A stretch of 64,000 bases of DNA from Xiphydria camelus (taxonomy: Eukaryota > Arthropoda > Insecta > Hymenoptera > Xiphydriidae). Below, in pieces: positions 21,521 through 33,680 of the stretch (positions are counted from its first letter, which is position 1; the number at the start of each line of letters is the position of its first letter). The translations under genes and the position numbers were made by a program. The stretch is taken from assembly GCA_963678675.1 (NCBI GenBank), contig OY783193.1, positions 10,588,822 through 10,652,821 of the forward strand. The letters run 5' to 3'. The notes beneath the pieces are model-generated. The model was not told where the DNA came from and made no database searches. It saw nothing but the letters and a program-made list of their open reading frames with translations.

Positions 21521-23434
21521 CTCGTACGACCCGTACGAGACCGCCCCCGTCTATACGAATTCTTTTGCTCAATACTACTTCTTCCGCGCGCTCTGTTTTT
21601 TTTTCTCTACTCTCTTACGCTTCCCTTAAGGTATTTCCTCGAATAATTCAAGTCTGAAAGTTTCGGTCACGAGGACTCAGATAAGTAGAGGGCGATATAC
21701 AGCGTTCTAGAAAAAAAAATTTAGTAGAGACTGTACTCCCACACAGGCTCACTGTATGCATGGACGTAACTCTACACATACGCAAAATAGCGCAAGTGAA
21801 TGTGGCAACACCGTGATCATAGTCTGGTTATGCGACGACAATTTGTCGTTACCTCGTGTGTTTGATAATATTCGTTATATCGAAATTAAAAATGTTGAAA
21901 CGATTAAGATACAAGGGTAAAGCATACAATTAAGATACAATTTATTAAAGCATGCGATTTAAAGAAACGTATTAATGGAGTGGCGACGATGAACGCATCG
22001 TACAGTGTTGCCACATCGCTACTCCTCATCCCAACCTCAATTGAATTTCAATAATTTTTCGAATCTTTGAAAGCCTATCGTTCTTTAATAAAATCTGAAT
22101 TTTATGTTTGTTTTTGTTATAAAATTTCTAATTTTTTTCTCTCCATCTCTCTAGTTTTTCAAAAATATTTACAGAACAGTTTTCCATAAAAAGGTAAAAA
22201 TGTGTCATTTTTACGGCATGGATATAGGGAACGCGTATAAAAGTGTCTTTCAAAAAACATGAATAACAATTAAACTACATCTAAAAATTATCTGAAAAAA
22301 TTAGAGGAGGTGCAGAATACCTCAATTTCTGTTTGACCAAAATTTCAAATAAATTTACAGAAAAGTGGTTTTGGAGAGGAAATACCTTAATTTAAAAACC
22401 TCCATAAAATTATTTGTATCTAGTCATGAAATTTCAAAATAATGTATGCAAAGGAAACATTAAATCTCTAACCCCGTCTTTTATACTGGACTGATTTCAT
22501 ATGTATGTATGTATCGAAGGAAAGTTTTCCTGACGTAGGTATATACCCTATGTGTGTATGTGTGGAAATGAAACAAAGACAATTCTAACACTACGCCGAC
22601 GAGATATCGCCAAGCGATTGGACCGTGGGCAGCACCGAAGTCTTCGGCTCGCGGTGAATCCGTGAGCGCGCAAGTCTGTCGCGCGCGGGACGTTACTACT
22701 GGCGAGGAAGAAATACTACGGCGCGAGCGCGATCCGCCCACTGCGGATCTCTCTACCAAGAAATCATGAAAGAAATAGAGCGTGCGAAGAAGCGTCGCGA
22801 CGCCCGACCAGTGGCAGTGGCCGCGTACAGTCCGAATATTCGTCTTCAAGACTCGCATGGTTGAACGCACCATGTAATTAGACAAATAACACCTTGCAAC
22901 TTTATATGCACCCGAGAAGATAACACATCGTACCGGGAGAATGAAATTAAACAACAAAGGAAGCCGAGGACACTCCGTCAACACGCCCGACTGATCGTCT
23001 CACGCGTGCCTCGGCGCAAAACTCGTGCCGAATGAAAAAAAAAGATCGTTCCGGTCGATCGAGCGAATCGCGGCACGATTCGAGGAACCCGAGTCGCGTC
23101 GATTGCTTTCAATGAAAACCCCTTTTTCCGTCGATCGGTTCCCGGTAAACCGGTCGCGCGTCGCGCGAGTACGACAACCCGCGGTGGTGGTCCGGCGGCG
23201 GCGACTCGCGTTGCGCAAGCGGAAATTAGTTCGACCGGAAGTTACAGAGTGTCGTATTCCACGCGAGCCGCTCGATTTCTGTCGAGATTCATTGAACGCC
23301 GCGCCTTGCCGCACCGCGTGAGTGGAATCGACCCCCGCCCACACACGTAGTCTTTCAGGGAACTAGAACGACGCCTTTTGGTGTTATAACACCGCGTTGC
23401 GCTGTGTACTGAGTACTTTTGTATACCATAATAT
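21521..23434. other. Intergenic, no gene seen
   Basis: AT-rich from 21650 to 22560, with a possible short inverted pair (ATGTGGCAACAC near 21800 and TGTTGCCACAT near 22005). A GC-rich block follows at 22600-23340, with a last dyad GCGTCGCGACGC at 22792-22803 whose arms are barely recognisable. Overlapping frames at 22480-23340 have no domains. Confidence 0.5.
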
Positions 23435-24425
23435 GAGGCTAAACTTACTCGCCAGGAAGGAAACTTCAATCATTGTTATCGCATTATTTATTAACGTTTG
23501 GGCTACATCGATGCAAGACCTTGTTGTAGACAAACATTTAATCTTTAAAAAAGTATTATACAAATACGATAATGAGATAACACTGTATAAATTCGATTGA
23601 ATTCTGTACTAACGAGATCGAAACTATTGCTGCAACATTATTAACTGTTGCAGGAATATTTCAGACCGTAATCACTGTTATCTCATTATTTATGAACTTT
23701 TGGGCTATAGAGCGATTGGGTAACTGCACAAAACAGATAGAGTGCCATCTGTGGCACGCACCAAGCATTAAGCAGATGCCCGTGGTATAAGAGCTGTTTA
23801 CACGTTATTTTGGATAATAATTGAAGTGTTTTACCTATGAGATTTAATCAACATGGCCTCAATTATAATAGAATGTGGATTTCAAAGCATTCAAATAAAT
23901 TCTTTCCGTGGAAAATCCTTATCAAAAGGTAAATACAAGCAGCGCCACCAAGCTGGGTTTCTTGGCGAAACTTGGATGTACATTCTCTGTATGTACACGT
24001 GTAACACAAACAAAAGCTACGTTTGTGGAAGTACGCTAGAGCCCTATACACGATGCAAGACCTTGTTATAGACAAAAATGTAATCTTTAAAAAAGTATCA
24101 TACAAATATGATAATGAGAGAACACTGTATACATTCGATTGAATTCTGTATATATTAATAAGATCGAAACTATTGCTGTGACATTCTCAACTATTGCAGC
24201 AATATTTCAGACCGTAATTACTGTTATCTCATTATTTATGAACTTTTGGGCTACATCGATGCAAGACCTTGTTATAGACAAAAATGTAATCTTTAAAAAA
24301 GTATTATACAAATATGACAATGAAATAACACTGTATAAATTCGATTGAATTCTGTATTAACAAGAACGAAACTATTGCTGCAACATTCTCAACTGTTGCA
24401 GCAATATTTCAGACCGTAACCACTG
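23435..24425. repeat. GAGGCTAAAC-family element with internal tandem copies
   Basis: Begins with the family left end GAGGCTAAACTTACTCGCC. Instead of the usual 200-bp foldback, it runs through about three direct copies of a unit of roughly 200 bp. The unit includes TTATCTCATTATTTATGAAC, ACATCGATGCAAGACCTTG, AAAAAAGTATTATACAAAT and TTGCAGCAATATTTCAGACC. The right inverted end is absent. One unit is interrupted at about 23707-24050. Confidence 0.7.
23707..24050. repeat. Insertion of about 340 bp inside the tandem units
   Basis: Comparison with the uninterrupted unit (GGGCTACATCGATGCAAG) shows unrelated sequence inserted after GGGCTA and before ACGATGCAAG. It starts GAGCGATTGGGTAACTGC and ends near GCTAGAGCCCTATAC. 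It contains a 72-residue open frame without recognisable features. Superfamily unknown. Confidence 0.45.
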
Positions 24426-25131
24426 CAGCCAGAAGTGCTACAAAATCCTGCAAATATTCCGCTTCTTACAGTGCACGGATATAAAGTAGAATTTCGCCTG
24501 GCGAGCAAAAAGTATTCCACGGAAACATTTATTTCTCGCGAAGATAATACGCAACCACGCGTCGACATTCCGTGTGTCTCATCGGCGATCGGCCGCCTTT
24601 TTATCGCAAAGTGCACGTGCAAGGGCGCCCGGGCGATGACAGCGACGCTTATCTCTCGGCGCCCTGCAGTATGCACACAGTACAACACGCGCGCGCGCGA
24701 TTCGAGGTGTGGCGGGTTGATTAATAGCAGCGTAAATCAGTTTAACGCGCCGCAATTCGCGGAATATAAATACCGCGCCGCGCGCGGTGCATCGCCTTGT
24801 GCACGCGCATAGACATTTGCCGAAAGAATCGGACGTGTGCACCGCGAGCGTTTGCCTGCCGCGCGACACGACGGCGTGGGTAGGGGTGTGTAGAAGATAT
24901 CCCCTCCAACACGCGCGCACGCACGAGGCGAGCCGACGAGCTACGCGCAGGTTGCAGGCGGGCTGATAGGTGTAGTGGGTTACGTACAACGCGCGTTCAC
25001 TGATTTATGTATCTGCTCGTGCTTCCTTTTAACCGCGGCGACAAGAGGCGTCGAGTACCTATACGCGTAGGTGTCTCTCGATTCCGATCCTTCTCGTTTT
25101 ACGTCGTTAAAGAACTGCGGGGAAATTGAAA
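24426..25131. other. Intergenic, CpG-rich, no gene seen
   Basis: GC-rich, with overlapping frames on both strands and no recognisable domain. Confidence 0.5.
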
Positions 25132-25293
25132 AATTCGGTTTTCTCGGAATTTTTTTTTATCGCAGATTCGACAAATTTGGATAAAATTATTTACGCCGTA
25201 TTTGTTCATTTTTCACTTTCGGCCTTACTCCGGCAGGAAAATTTAGAAATACAGCTACGTTGTCGTATCGTAAGTTTATCTCTCTCTCTCGTA

Positions 25294-25508
25294 CCGTAAT
25301 TTCCCACAAGTATGGTCCAAAATGATTGTTCTTTATATTCGAGGTACGTAAGTACCTACCTAAAGCGGTCTGTCCCATCACTTTACTTTCATTCAGTACT
25401 CCCAAGTTTTCGCTAGATGACACCCAATACTGAAATACAGATTTATTCGTAACAATGCGCATTTGGACCATACTTCTGGTCCAGTACCATAGTTGTGGGA
25501 AATTACGG
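25294..25508. mobile_element. TA-flanked MITE nested in the 25.1-kb element
   Basis: Flanked by TA (25292-25293, 25509-25510). Ends CCGTAATTTCCCACAA and TTGTGGGAAATTACGG, plus subterminal TATGGTCCAAAATG and TTTGGACCATACTT. Confidence 0.75.
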
Positions 25509-25656
25509 TACTTGTTTTTCTTGCGTTTTGATAACGTCATACCGTACCTAGTAAAGAGAAACGCATTTACATATAACTCTGCGAATAACTATTTTTTCGG
25601 ATATTTTCTTTTTCGCGTGATATTAAATAGGTACATATAAGGACTACAAATTGAAT

Positions 25657-26259
25657 TTAACCCTTCGTTGCTCACGTGGGGTGTAAATGACACCCCAGCC
25701 TCCTTTTTTTGCATGCCACGCCTAGAATTTTTTTTTTCGAGGTTGGCACTTTCAGTACCTTTCGAGAATATTTCATTAAAGAATTTGGCACCAAAAGCGC
25801 AAGACAAAACCGATTTGTTTATCCGACAGAACGTTGCAGAGTGTTAAAAAGTGATTTTTAACAATCTGTAATTAACTTAATATTTAATATTTTTCTATAA
25901 AACTTGCTCCAACTTGTTAATTTGTCCTTCGTTAATAAAACGAGCGTATGATAACTATCCTCAGTCTATTATTTATACTATTTTTTTAATAAAAATCGGC
26001 AGGGAGATCTGAGCGTCTGAAAACCGAGACCCCATGTACCGAGATTTCGAGTTTTATTTTCCATTAGAAAATTAGAAAATTAATTTTTTTTTTAACGTTG
26101 AGATCATTAGGCAATATCTCAAGCTTTAAAATAAAAAAAAAAGTATTAAAAAATTTCAATTTTTCACTAAGAAAACGTTAATTTTTAACTGGGGTGTAGG
26201 GTACACACCCCAGGTGAGCTCTTATGTTTCAAAAACCCACGTGAGTAACGAAGGGTTAA
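25657..26259. mobile_element. piggyBac-type TTAA element nested in the 25.1-kb element
   Basis: TTAA at 25657-25660 and 26256-26259; ends CCCTTCGTTGCTCACGTGGG and CCCACGTGAGTAACGAAGGG. The left side carries GGGGTGTAAATGACACCCC and the right side CTGGGGTGTAGGGTACACACC. No transposase frame in 600 bp. Confidence 0.8.
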
Positions 26260-26320
26260 AGATATGAATATTTTTTATCAGAAGACCGAATTGCTGTCCT
26301 TTTAAACTAAGCAATTCTAT

Positions 26321-26326
<6 letters not shown>

Positions 26327-26391
<65 letters not shown>
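26327..26391. repeat. (CA)n microsatellite
   Basis: About 65 bp of uninterrupted CA. Confidence 0.95.
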
Positions 26392-26436
26392 CAGTTATTC
26401 TACGAGGAGCAGAAAATATAAGACGATAAATAAGTG

Positions 26437-26461
26437 CTCTCTCTCTCTCTCTCTCTCTCTT
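26437..26461. repeat. (CT)n microsatellite
   Basis: About 25 bp of CT, 46 bp after the CA repeat. Confidence 0.95.
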
Positions 26462-27404
26462 CCAAATGACAGCATCGCGTATAAAATCAGCCCGACAAGG
26501 AGAGCAGTCAAAGAAAAAACGAAACCAAAATAAGAAGTAAATAAGAAATTTCGCCACCAAGCCGAAGAGAGCATCGTTCTCCGCGTCTGGCTCCGATCGA
26601 GAAAGATCGATCGCCTCCGAGACCGGCTCTGCCCCCCTTTCTCGACCTCTTTTTCCCTCCCCGCTCGTTCGCGCGCTCTCCGTCCGAGCCGATAAGCGAG
26701 CCGAAAGCGTGAACTCGCGCGGGTTCGTTTCAAGCAAAATAAACGAGACGATAAGCGAATGAACGGTCGCGCAGCTTTTCGACGCGCGCCGGAAATTCAA
26801 TTAGCCGCGCGGATAAAAGCCAGGAGGCGCGAGTACCCGTGTACGTACGTAGGTATTATACGTCCCCGAGGCACGCGATCGATTCTCGAAAGCGATCGCC
26901 CTCCTGTGCACTCTCGCTTCTCCGAAGCTGCGCGAGGCTCGCGCGCATCGTCCACATCGATCGCGCGGCAAACCGCACAGCGCTCGAGCACCTCGCGTGA
27001 AAGAGCCATCCGCGGTCTGGGCGGGGAGCGGCGATAAATTAGAAGTAAATTTAGAAGTGAGATCCGGCCGAGCGCGGCCACCGGTCGTTTATAAATCTCC
27101 GTCTTATCGAAGTGGAATTAATGCCGCGGAGAGTCCGTCTCTCGACGTGCCCATATAACCGCGCTACAACGCTCCTTACTTTCCTACGTGTTTTATTAAC
27201 CCGCTTAACACGATAAGGCCACGAGCTTAAGTGCTGTCCGGCGGGAGCGATACGTACAACCTCCCCTGGACTTCCCTCTCTTTCTCTCCCCGCGCGCTAC
27301 GCCTTTTACGCTTTCCCGGACCCGGCACAGTCGAGGTTATATGCATCATCGATTGTCGGGGTAAGCGCGCATCTTGTGTATGTGGATACTCGTGCGTGAT
27401 GTGT
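26462..27404. other. Intergenic, CpG-rich, no gene seen
   Basis: GC-rich block without recognisable domains or repeats. Confidence 0.5.
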
Positions 27405-28076
27405 ACATTGAGAGAAAAAATTGTATGTTCGATTAAATCTGCGTTTACGGGGGAATGCAGAATTTAGTTGCTCCGACATGGTGGCCACTCAACTGGAAAA
27501 TCGGGAAAACCGGGAAATGTCAGGGAGTTTGATTGGTCAAGGAAAAGTCAGGGAAGTGTCGGAATTTTGTATAAATCCAGAGGATTTTAGAGATTCTTCT
27601 CTTGAATTATTTTACGTTAAATTTGTAGTGACTTTGATTAAAATTATTATATAACATTAATCTAATTCTGAGCAGTAAATAATTATTAGAGTATAGAGAA
27701 AACGTATCCATGTATTTTAAAATTATAATCTATGAAAGTCTATACAACCAATTGTGCATTTGGTATACACGTACAGTAATCTTGTCATGTCAATTTTACC
27801 CCTCACCCGATTACCGTTACAAAATACGAAACATTTCGATCAGGACAAGGACGTAAGCATTTTGCATATGTGGTCTGTATTATTGCAGCATTTCAATTAT
27901 TTCTTCACATCTCGCAAATTAAAAAAAAATCGGGGGAAATTAATTACTTCAGTCACAGGGAAACTGGGAAAGGTCAGAGAATTTTGTAAGCGGAATTAAG
28001 TGGCCACCCTGTGTGACTAATAAATTTGGTTACAACGATTAACGGCTATTTGAAGGAAACAGTCCATTCGAGTTAA
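27405..28076. repeat. Host repeat, copy 1, carrying the hAT-like insertion
   Basis: Flanks 27405-27476 and 28012-28076 (TGAGAGAAAAA, CGATTAAATCTGCGTTTACG, ACTAATAAATTTGGT, CGATTAACGGCTATTTG) match the uninterrupted copy at 41752-41880. Family unassigned. Confidence 0.65.
27477..28011. mobile_element. hAT-like non-autonomous element
   Basis: Ends CATGGTGGCCACTCAA and TTAAGTGGCCACCCTG. Subterminal GGGAAA and TCAGGGAA repeats occur at both sides. The empty-site copy at 41824-41840 (CTCTCCGACTAATAAAT) delimits the insertion. The target duplication is short and imperfect, so the superfamily is a guess from the GGTGGCCACT end. No transposase visible. Confidence 0.55.
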
Positions 28077-28079
28077 TTA

Positions 28080-28329
28080 CACTGAGAAAAAGAATTAATT
28101 GGATCTATTAAAAATTGCTTACGCGTTCACAAGTAATTATTTATTTACATCAATTTGATCTGCTTTCATATAATTTGATATTTCTTCCTTGCAATCGCAT
28201 GCTATTCCACATGATTGAAGGAAGAGATGTCAAACTGATGTATTAAAAAATTTCATTGATATAAATAAATAATTACTTGCGACCACGCAAGAATTTTTCA
28301 GTAAATCCAACTGATTCTTTTTCTCTGTG
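28080..28329. repeat. CACTGAG-type MITE, family A, copy 3
   Basis: TA-flanked 250-bp foldback. Left end CACTGAGAAAAAGAATTAAT, right end CTGATTCTTTTTCTCTGTG. Arms include TCACAAGTAATTATTTATTT and its complement. It abuts the repeat at 27405-28076. Confidence 0.85.
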
Positions 28330-29747
28330 TAGGTATCAGTCCGAGCAACTAGATCCGCAGTCCTACACCTCCTCGGTGTAGAAAAGTCGAGGAGCGAGGA
28401 AGGACTCCTCGTTGTTTCTTCCTTCCTCGAGGATCTTTTACATCTGAAAGCCACGTCCAATTATACACACATCGAGTGCAAAGTACCCGCAGCGGCGACG
28501 CGGAAGCGTTAAACCGAACGAATGCACTCGAGCTGCGCTCATCCCAGAAGCCCGCACCTTCGTGCGGAGTAAAGTCCGTGCGAAACGCGGCGCGTTAGCG
28601 CAAACACCGGCCGCGCGCGAGCAAAACGAGGCGAAACACGTTTCGGCGCTCGCCGCAATAATTTCCGGGACGCGTGTTACTCGGGTTTTGGTTTCCTTTT
28701 TAAAATTTACGAGCGCAACGACTCGCGGCGCGCCGCCGCAAGCCGAATTTACATGACGAAAATCGACGTCCAAAAACGGAAAGGGGGGGGGGGGGCGCGC
28801 GCCGGTTGCGTGAGGGCTGGAGGGGCGGAAGAGACCCCACGGACGGAAAGAGCGCGCCCTAAAAGGAACGACACGGAGCCGAAGTACCCATGCTCTCGCG
28901 GTCGGACAAACAGAAACAAAAGTCCGCGGCGTGAGGGGGCCACGAGCGCGGAGGGGTAGGGGGAGATCGCGTCGGGGGACAAAGAGGATAAAAGATCCGC
29001 GGTGAGGCCCGAAACGGCCCAAAAGGTGGACCAATGAGCGGTGGATCACGATCGAAGAGGCGTGGCGGAAGTCCGTCGCTCGATCCTCTCTTGTTCCTGG
29101 TCGGCCAATCGCGGCGGCCCTACGATCCTCGACTGTCCCTGAAATCCCCCAATTGCGTGGTTGCGCGCGCGCAAAGTGCGGCGGGAAAGTGCTGCCTTCT
29201 TACGGCATTGGAAATCGTTTCGTCGATCAGTCGGCACCGTGCGCGACGATCGCGCGAAGATTTTGACGGGCTCGATCGACCCGAAATGCGGGAAATGATC
29301 GGGTTGAAGAATGAGTTTCAAATGTTCAAATTTGCAAAATTACATCGCTGATTGATCCACTGTTCACAAGATCCGTTTCGTTTAAATGTAAGTATAAAAA
29401 ACATTGTCTCTCCCAGATTGAAAAATCTACAGGTGTATAACAAAAAATTCACCGCTATAAAACGCAACAAAAAAATGATAGGAATAAGATCACACCACTT
29501 GATGTATCTCTAGAAAAAAATCCCCTACTTGACATCTCGCCATAACGCGGTGTACCTACCTACCTGCAGCGTCCACAACAAGAAAGACACTTCCACGTGA
29601 CTTTTTTCCAAAACTTCAATCAATCTCCGCATCCAGCATCACGACGCAATCTCGACGTGGTAGGAATAACTAGAAGCACTCCCCTCGTCAGAGATATAAA
29701 AACGGCACCCCGTAGCCGGGTGCAAGATGCACCGGAGGCGCAATCAG
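28330..29747. other. Intergenic, CpG-rich, no gene supported
   Basis: GC-rich block at 28450-29290 with a G run at 28786-28795. Overlapping frames on both strands (up to 203 residues) are Arg/Ala/Pro-rich and carry no domain. Confidence 0.5.
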
Positions 29748-30105
29748 AATTCGGTTTTATCATTGATTTTCTTGTTGTTAAAGATTCGACAGATTTGGAC
29801 AAAACTATTCACCTAGAATTTTTGTACTTTTCATTGTCCGCTTTATTTAAGCTGGTAAACAATATTTTGAAATACAGGTACGTCATAGTTTAGCAATACT
29901 ATTTCCTTCGCACTCGTTGCTTGGCATAAGTGCGTCTCTCTGCCTCTCCGGCGACGTCACAATCGACGCGGAGAGATAAATGCGCTTATAACTCTGCGAA
30001 TAATTATTTTTCCGAACAGTTTCTTTTCTGTTTCTCCTCGAGTACGTGTACGGACTACAAATTAAAATTAAAAACATGAATATTTTCTTACGTTAAGACC
30101 GAGTT
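29748..30105. repeat. AATTCGGT-family MITE, copy 2 (intact)
   Basis: Left end AATTCGGTTTTATC, right end GTTAAGACCGAGTT, 358 bp. The core has GCTTGGCATAAGTGCG facing GCGCTTATAACTCTGCG across CGACGTCACAA, a conserved imperfect hairpin shared with the 56.6 and 60.3-kb copies. Confidence 0.75.
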
Positions 30106-31987
30106 CTGGCTATCAGGCAAAAAAGAAAGAAAAATCTCGCGCGTAAAAATCTCGACGTCAAGGAAAAGAAGGAAAAAAATCCTCCTCCGTCAAAATCGTC
30201 GATACGGCTCTCCGACGGAACGACGCGGGAATCGGACTATACGTATAGGTACGCGCGCATGCAACCGTGGAAGGACCCCTCTGTAAAAGGCTCCTAATTT
30301 CCTGACGTACGAGGGTGTCTAGCGTGAAATCCCCCTCTCTTGTTCCCCGTTCATTATACGCTTTACATAGGATCCTAACGGGGGAGACAGAGAGACCCCT
30401 GCCGCCCGTATACACCTGTGCACCTGTGCATCGAAGCCGAAAACACACAATGCCACTTGTCCCGCCAGCGGGGTCGTCACTACAATGGCATTCGGTTATC
30501 CGAGATTTTCCGACCCCCCGATTTTGATGCATTAGCCGGGAAGGGGACGACTGGAAAGGGGAGGGGGACGGACTCGCACGTAGAGACGGATGAAAATGGG
30601 TTGTCCTGTCGAAGGACGTAGAATGCCGATGCGAATGCCACATTTAGGCATTCATTCGCGGCACAATAATGCAGGAGTACCCGAAAGAACGGGCGGATTC
30701 AACCGAACGCGCTTGGATGATTATTATCTCGCGAAGAATCGTCGGAATTTTGAATATTCCCGTGAGCCCCGATCCGCGAAACGCGATAAGGAGCGAAGTT
30801 CTGGTCTAAAAGATGGTAGGATGAAAGTTAAATTTCCGTTCTGGGGCAATTCTCGAAATAACTGTTTTCCCTGAGAAGTCACCATTCCTCTCATTAAGAC
30901 TTACAATGTCTTTTTAGAAATTAGTACACCGCCGCAGGTATAAGCTTTCATTTTAATTTAAAATTTAATTAAGCGCCGATGCTTGATTACCGCCGAGAAT
31001 ACCCCCTCTCACCCCCTTCGCCCGTGCAGCGGCGTCCGACCGCCGATGTCGCCGACCCTTCGTCACGCACACCAGCATCCACGCGTAAAATGTATCCAAT
31101 TATATCGCGTACTCTAATTTAAAATTCAACGAAACGCGAATACGTAATCACCGCGCGGCGAGAATCCTTTTCTCCCTCTCGCACCGGCGGGGCCCAGCCC
31201 TTACGCGCGACGCGGTGCATCGCGCGGTGTCGCTGTCCCGTCGTTTAAAGTGCATACCTAGGTATCGCGCGGCTCGAACCAGAAATATCCAAAAATAAAC
31301 AAGTCCCCCCCCCTACGATTCTCTCCGGCACACGTGTGCGCGGTACCGAACCGCGGCGCGGAGGGTCGGAGAGGAGGAGGGAGCAGAGCGGGGCGAGGAG
31401 AGGATGAACGGGGGAAAGATGAGGCGAACGTGAGTCTCGGCGTGGGAATAAGCGGCAGGTGCGCGACGGCGCTACCGGGGAGTCACTTGAGGGGGCAAAG
31501 CTTCCCCCCCTCAAACCCTACCTCGAGTACCTACGCTCATAAAGTAATCAAAAAATATTGCATCGGCCGAGCCGCGGAGATCGGGTGCCGAATTCGCCGT
31601 GCAATTTCCGAATGTGTTCGGAAATTAATCAGAGGGCATCGCATCGATAAAACCCGATCGCATGCCAATTCGCCCGAGTAATTCCCCGGTCGTTTTCGGG
31701 GTAATTATCGTGCGCGACGAAAGAGAGCAAAGCGAGCAGAGAGAAACACGGTGGAGCGGCACGCAATTAAAAGTCATCTCGACGGCCTTTCTGTCATTCG
31801 GTGGCGCGGCGCCCTCCGGCTGATTGTAATCAGGCTAAAACTCGCGGTGCGTTTATTTTGCCGTTTTCTTCTCGGTGAGGGAAAAAATTACCTACGCCGC
31901 GGTTTCGTTTATATTCAACGAAACGGGTCGCGCTGCTGTAGATCGTACCGCGGCGCGGGGCGCTATTATTCGTCCCGTGTATCCTGA
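30106..31987. other. Intergenic, no gene seen
   Basis: GC-rich at 30150-30870 and 31200-31980, AT-rich between. An ATTTAAAATT-containing segment near 30955 recurs near 31120. No domains in the open frames. Confidence 0.5.
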
Positions 31988-32485
31988 GATTATCGCTGCG
32001 CGCGGTAAATGGTAGGCGATATAAGTATTACAATGTTGCGGCGTTTGAGCTTCGATACTTTAACGAGGAAAGTTTGACACAGTGCAACTTTTTTCTTCGC
32101 CTGATTCAAATATAATGAAACTCTGTAATTGGAATTTTACTTTCTTCGTTTTACTGGATTTGAGAATAAGGATCCCCCATAAGATCGATGCGATTATCGC
32201 TGCGCGCGGTAAACGGTAGGCGATATATTACAATGTTACGGAGTTTGAGCTTCGATACTTTAACGAGGAAAGTTTCATACCGTGCAATTATTTTCTTCGC
32301 CTAATTAAAATATAATGAAACTTTGTCATTGGAATTTTACTTTCTTCGTTTTACTGAATTTGCAAATGAGAATAAGGTTCCCATAAAATCGTTCGGTAAA
32401 AGATTTGATTAAATGTAATTGGTATTAAACTGTCATTAGAATTTTACTTTTTTTGTTTTACTTAATTTAAGAATAAAGTTCGCAT
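31988..32485. repeat. Tandem repeat of about 204 bp, 2.5 copies
   Basis: Unit 1 31988-32191, unit 2 32192-32391, and a partial third unit covering the last half. Units start GATTATCGCTGCGCGCGGTA and contain TTTGAGCTTCGATACTTTAA and TTTTACTTTCTTCGTTTTAC. Copies differ by about 10%. Confidence 0.85.
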
Positions 32486-33680
32486 AAGATTGTTTGTAAA
32501 AGACTCGATTAATTGGAACCAATCGAAACGAGTCGTTTCGAAGAAAAGATTTTTTAACGAGAAAGTAAAATTAGTTCACAGCCTTTGACGCGGTATTATT
32601 CCTTAAAAAGGGGACGAAAATGATCGAAAAAACTACCACCGCGGTATTCGCAGCGTGTTTGCATTCGAGAAAACGATTTCGCCGCGCGCGAGAGAGATCG
32701 AGACTCTCGTCCCTGAAGATCACGCTGCACGCGGCGCTGTAAAAGGGGAGCGAAGCTCGCCATACGTACCGTGTGTAGTCCGCGCACGCGAGATCTCCGA
32801 TTCTTTTTAGCCCTAAATTGCGAGAGTACCAATCGCCGTGGAGCACGAGAGGAGAGAAGATGGAAGGCGCCAAGGATACCGGGGCTATATACAAGGAGGG
32901 TTTCATTTTTAAAGCAGAGTACCTATACGTGCAGGTGCACAATGTTGCGTCCCGGTATACTTTGTCAAGGTGAAAGAGTTTAATTGTCCACGGTAAGAGC
33001 CCGTAACGAAGCACGGTCGGGGTGCGCCATTTTTACTCGACCTTGATGTTAAAGGTACAAGATAAATTGCAAGTAGGCTACACCTCGGGGGCCGCGATAT
33101 TTCTCAATAGCCGCGAATTACGATAATTAGGAAAGTAAGGGGCGGAGATGAAAGGCGCCGATGCTGCAATAAACGCCACTTCAAGGAGATTCATCAATAG
33201 CGCGCGTTACGATACGGGAGCTCGTTACACGCGGCTATATTTAGCTCTCTTTAGTCTAACCGCGTTGCGCTAATTGCGCGAGGGAGAGAAGAAGAGGAAC
33301 GCGAAGGACACCGAGCCTTCGCGACGCGTAACGTTTCGATGCGGGACGTATATCGGGTGCGAAATAATCGCCGGGGCAAGGTAATGAGGGGGATTTAACA
33401 GGGGCGGTAAAATCAGCCAACAAAGTACGCCGTTGACGACCTCGCCTGATCCCTAATCTGGACGATATAACGAAAAGATTATTAGCACACCTTACACTTT
33501 TAATGCACGACTACATTTCAAAAAACCGGTTCGAACTTTACGAGTGAAATGAAATATTTTAGCGCCGCATTATTACCCCGTATTCACCGCTGCATTCATT
33601 TATGCGAGCAACGAATTAGCGGCGAAATCGGGATCGATGTGAGCGGCTGGTGCGACTGGTCTGTTTCAAACGTGCGATTA
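32486..33680. other. Intergenic, no gene seen
   Basis: Mixed composition. Open frames near 32571-33014 lack domains. Confidence 0.5.

Larger units (their letters stand above)
25132..26292. repeat. AATTCGGT-family MITE, copy 1, carrying two later insertions
   Basis: Left end AATTCGGTTTTCTCGG, right end AGAAGACCGAATT. Family signatures are AGATTCGACAAATTTGGA near the left, CTCTGCGAATAACTATTTTT at about 25580 and GGACTACAAATTGAA at 25641. Removing the two insertions below leaves about 340 bp, the size of the intact copies at 29.7 and 56.6 kb. Confidence 0.7.
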
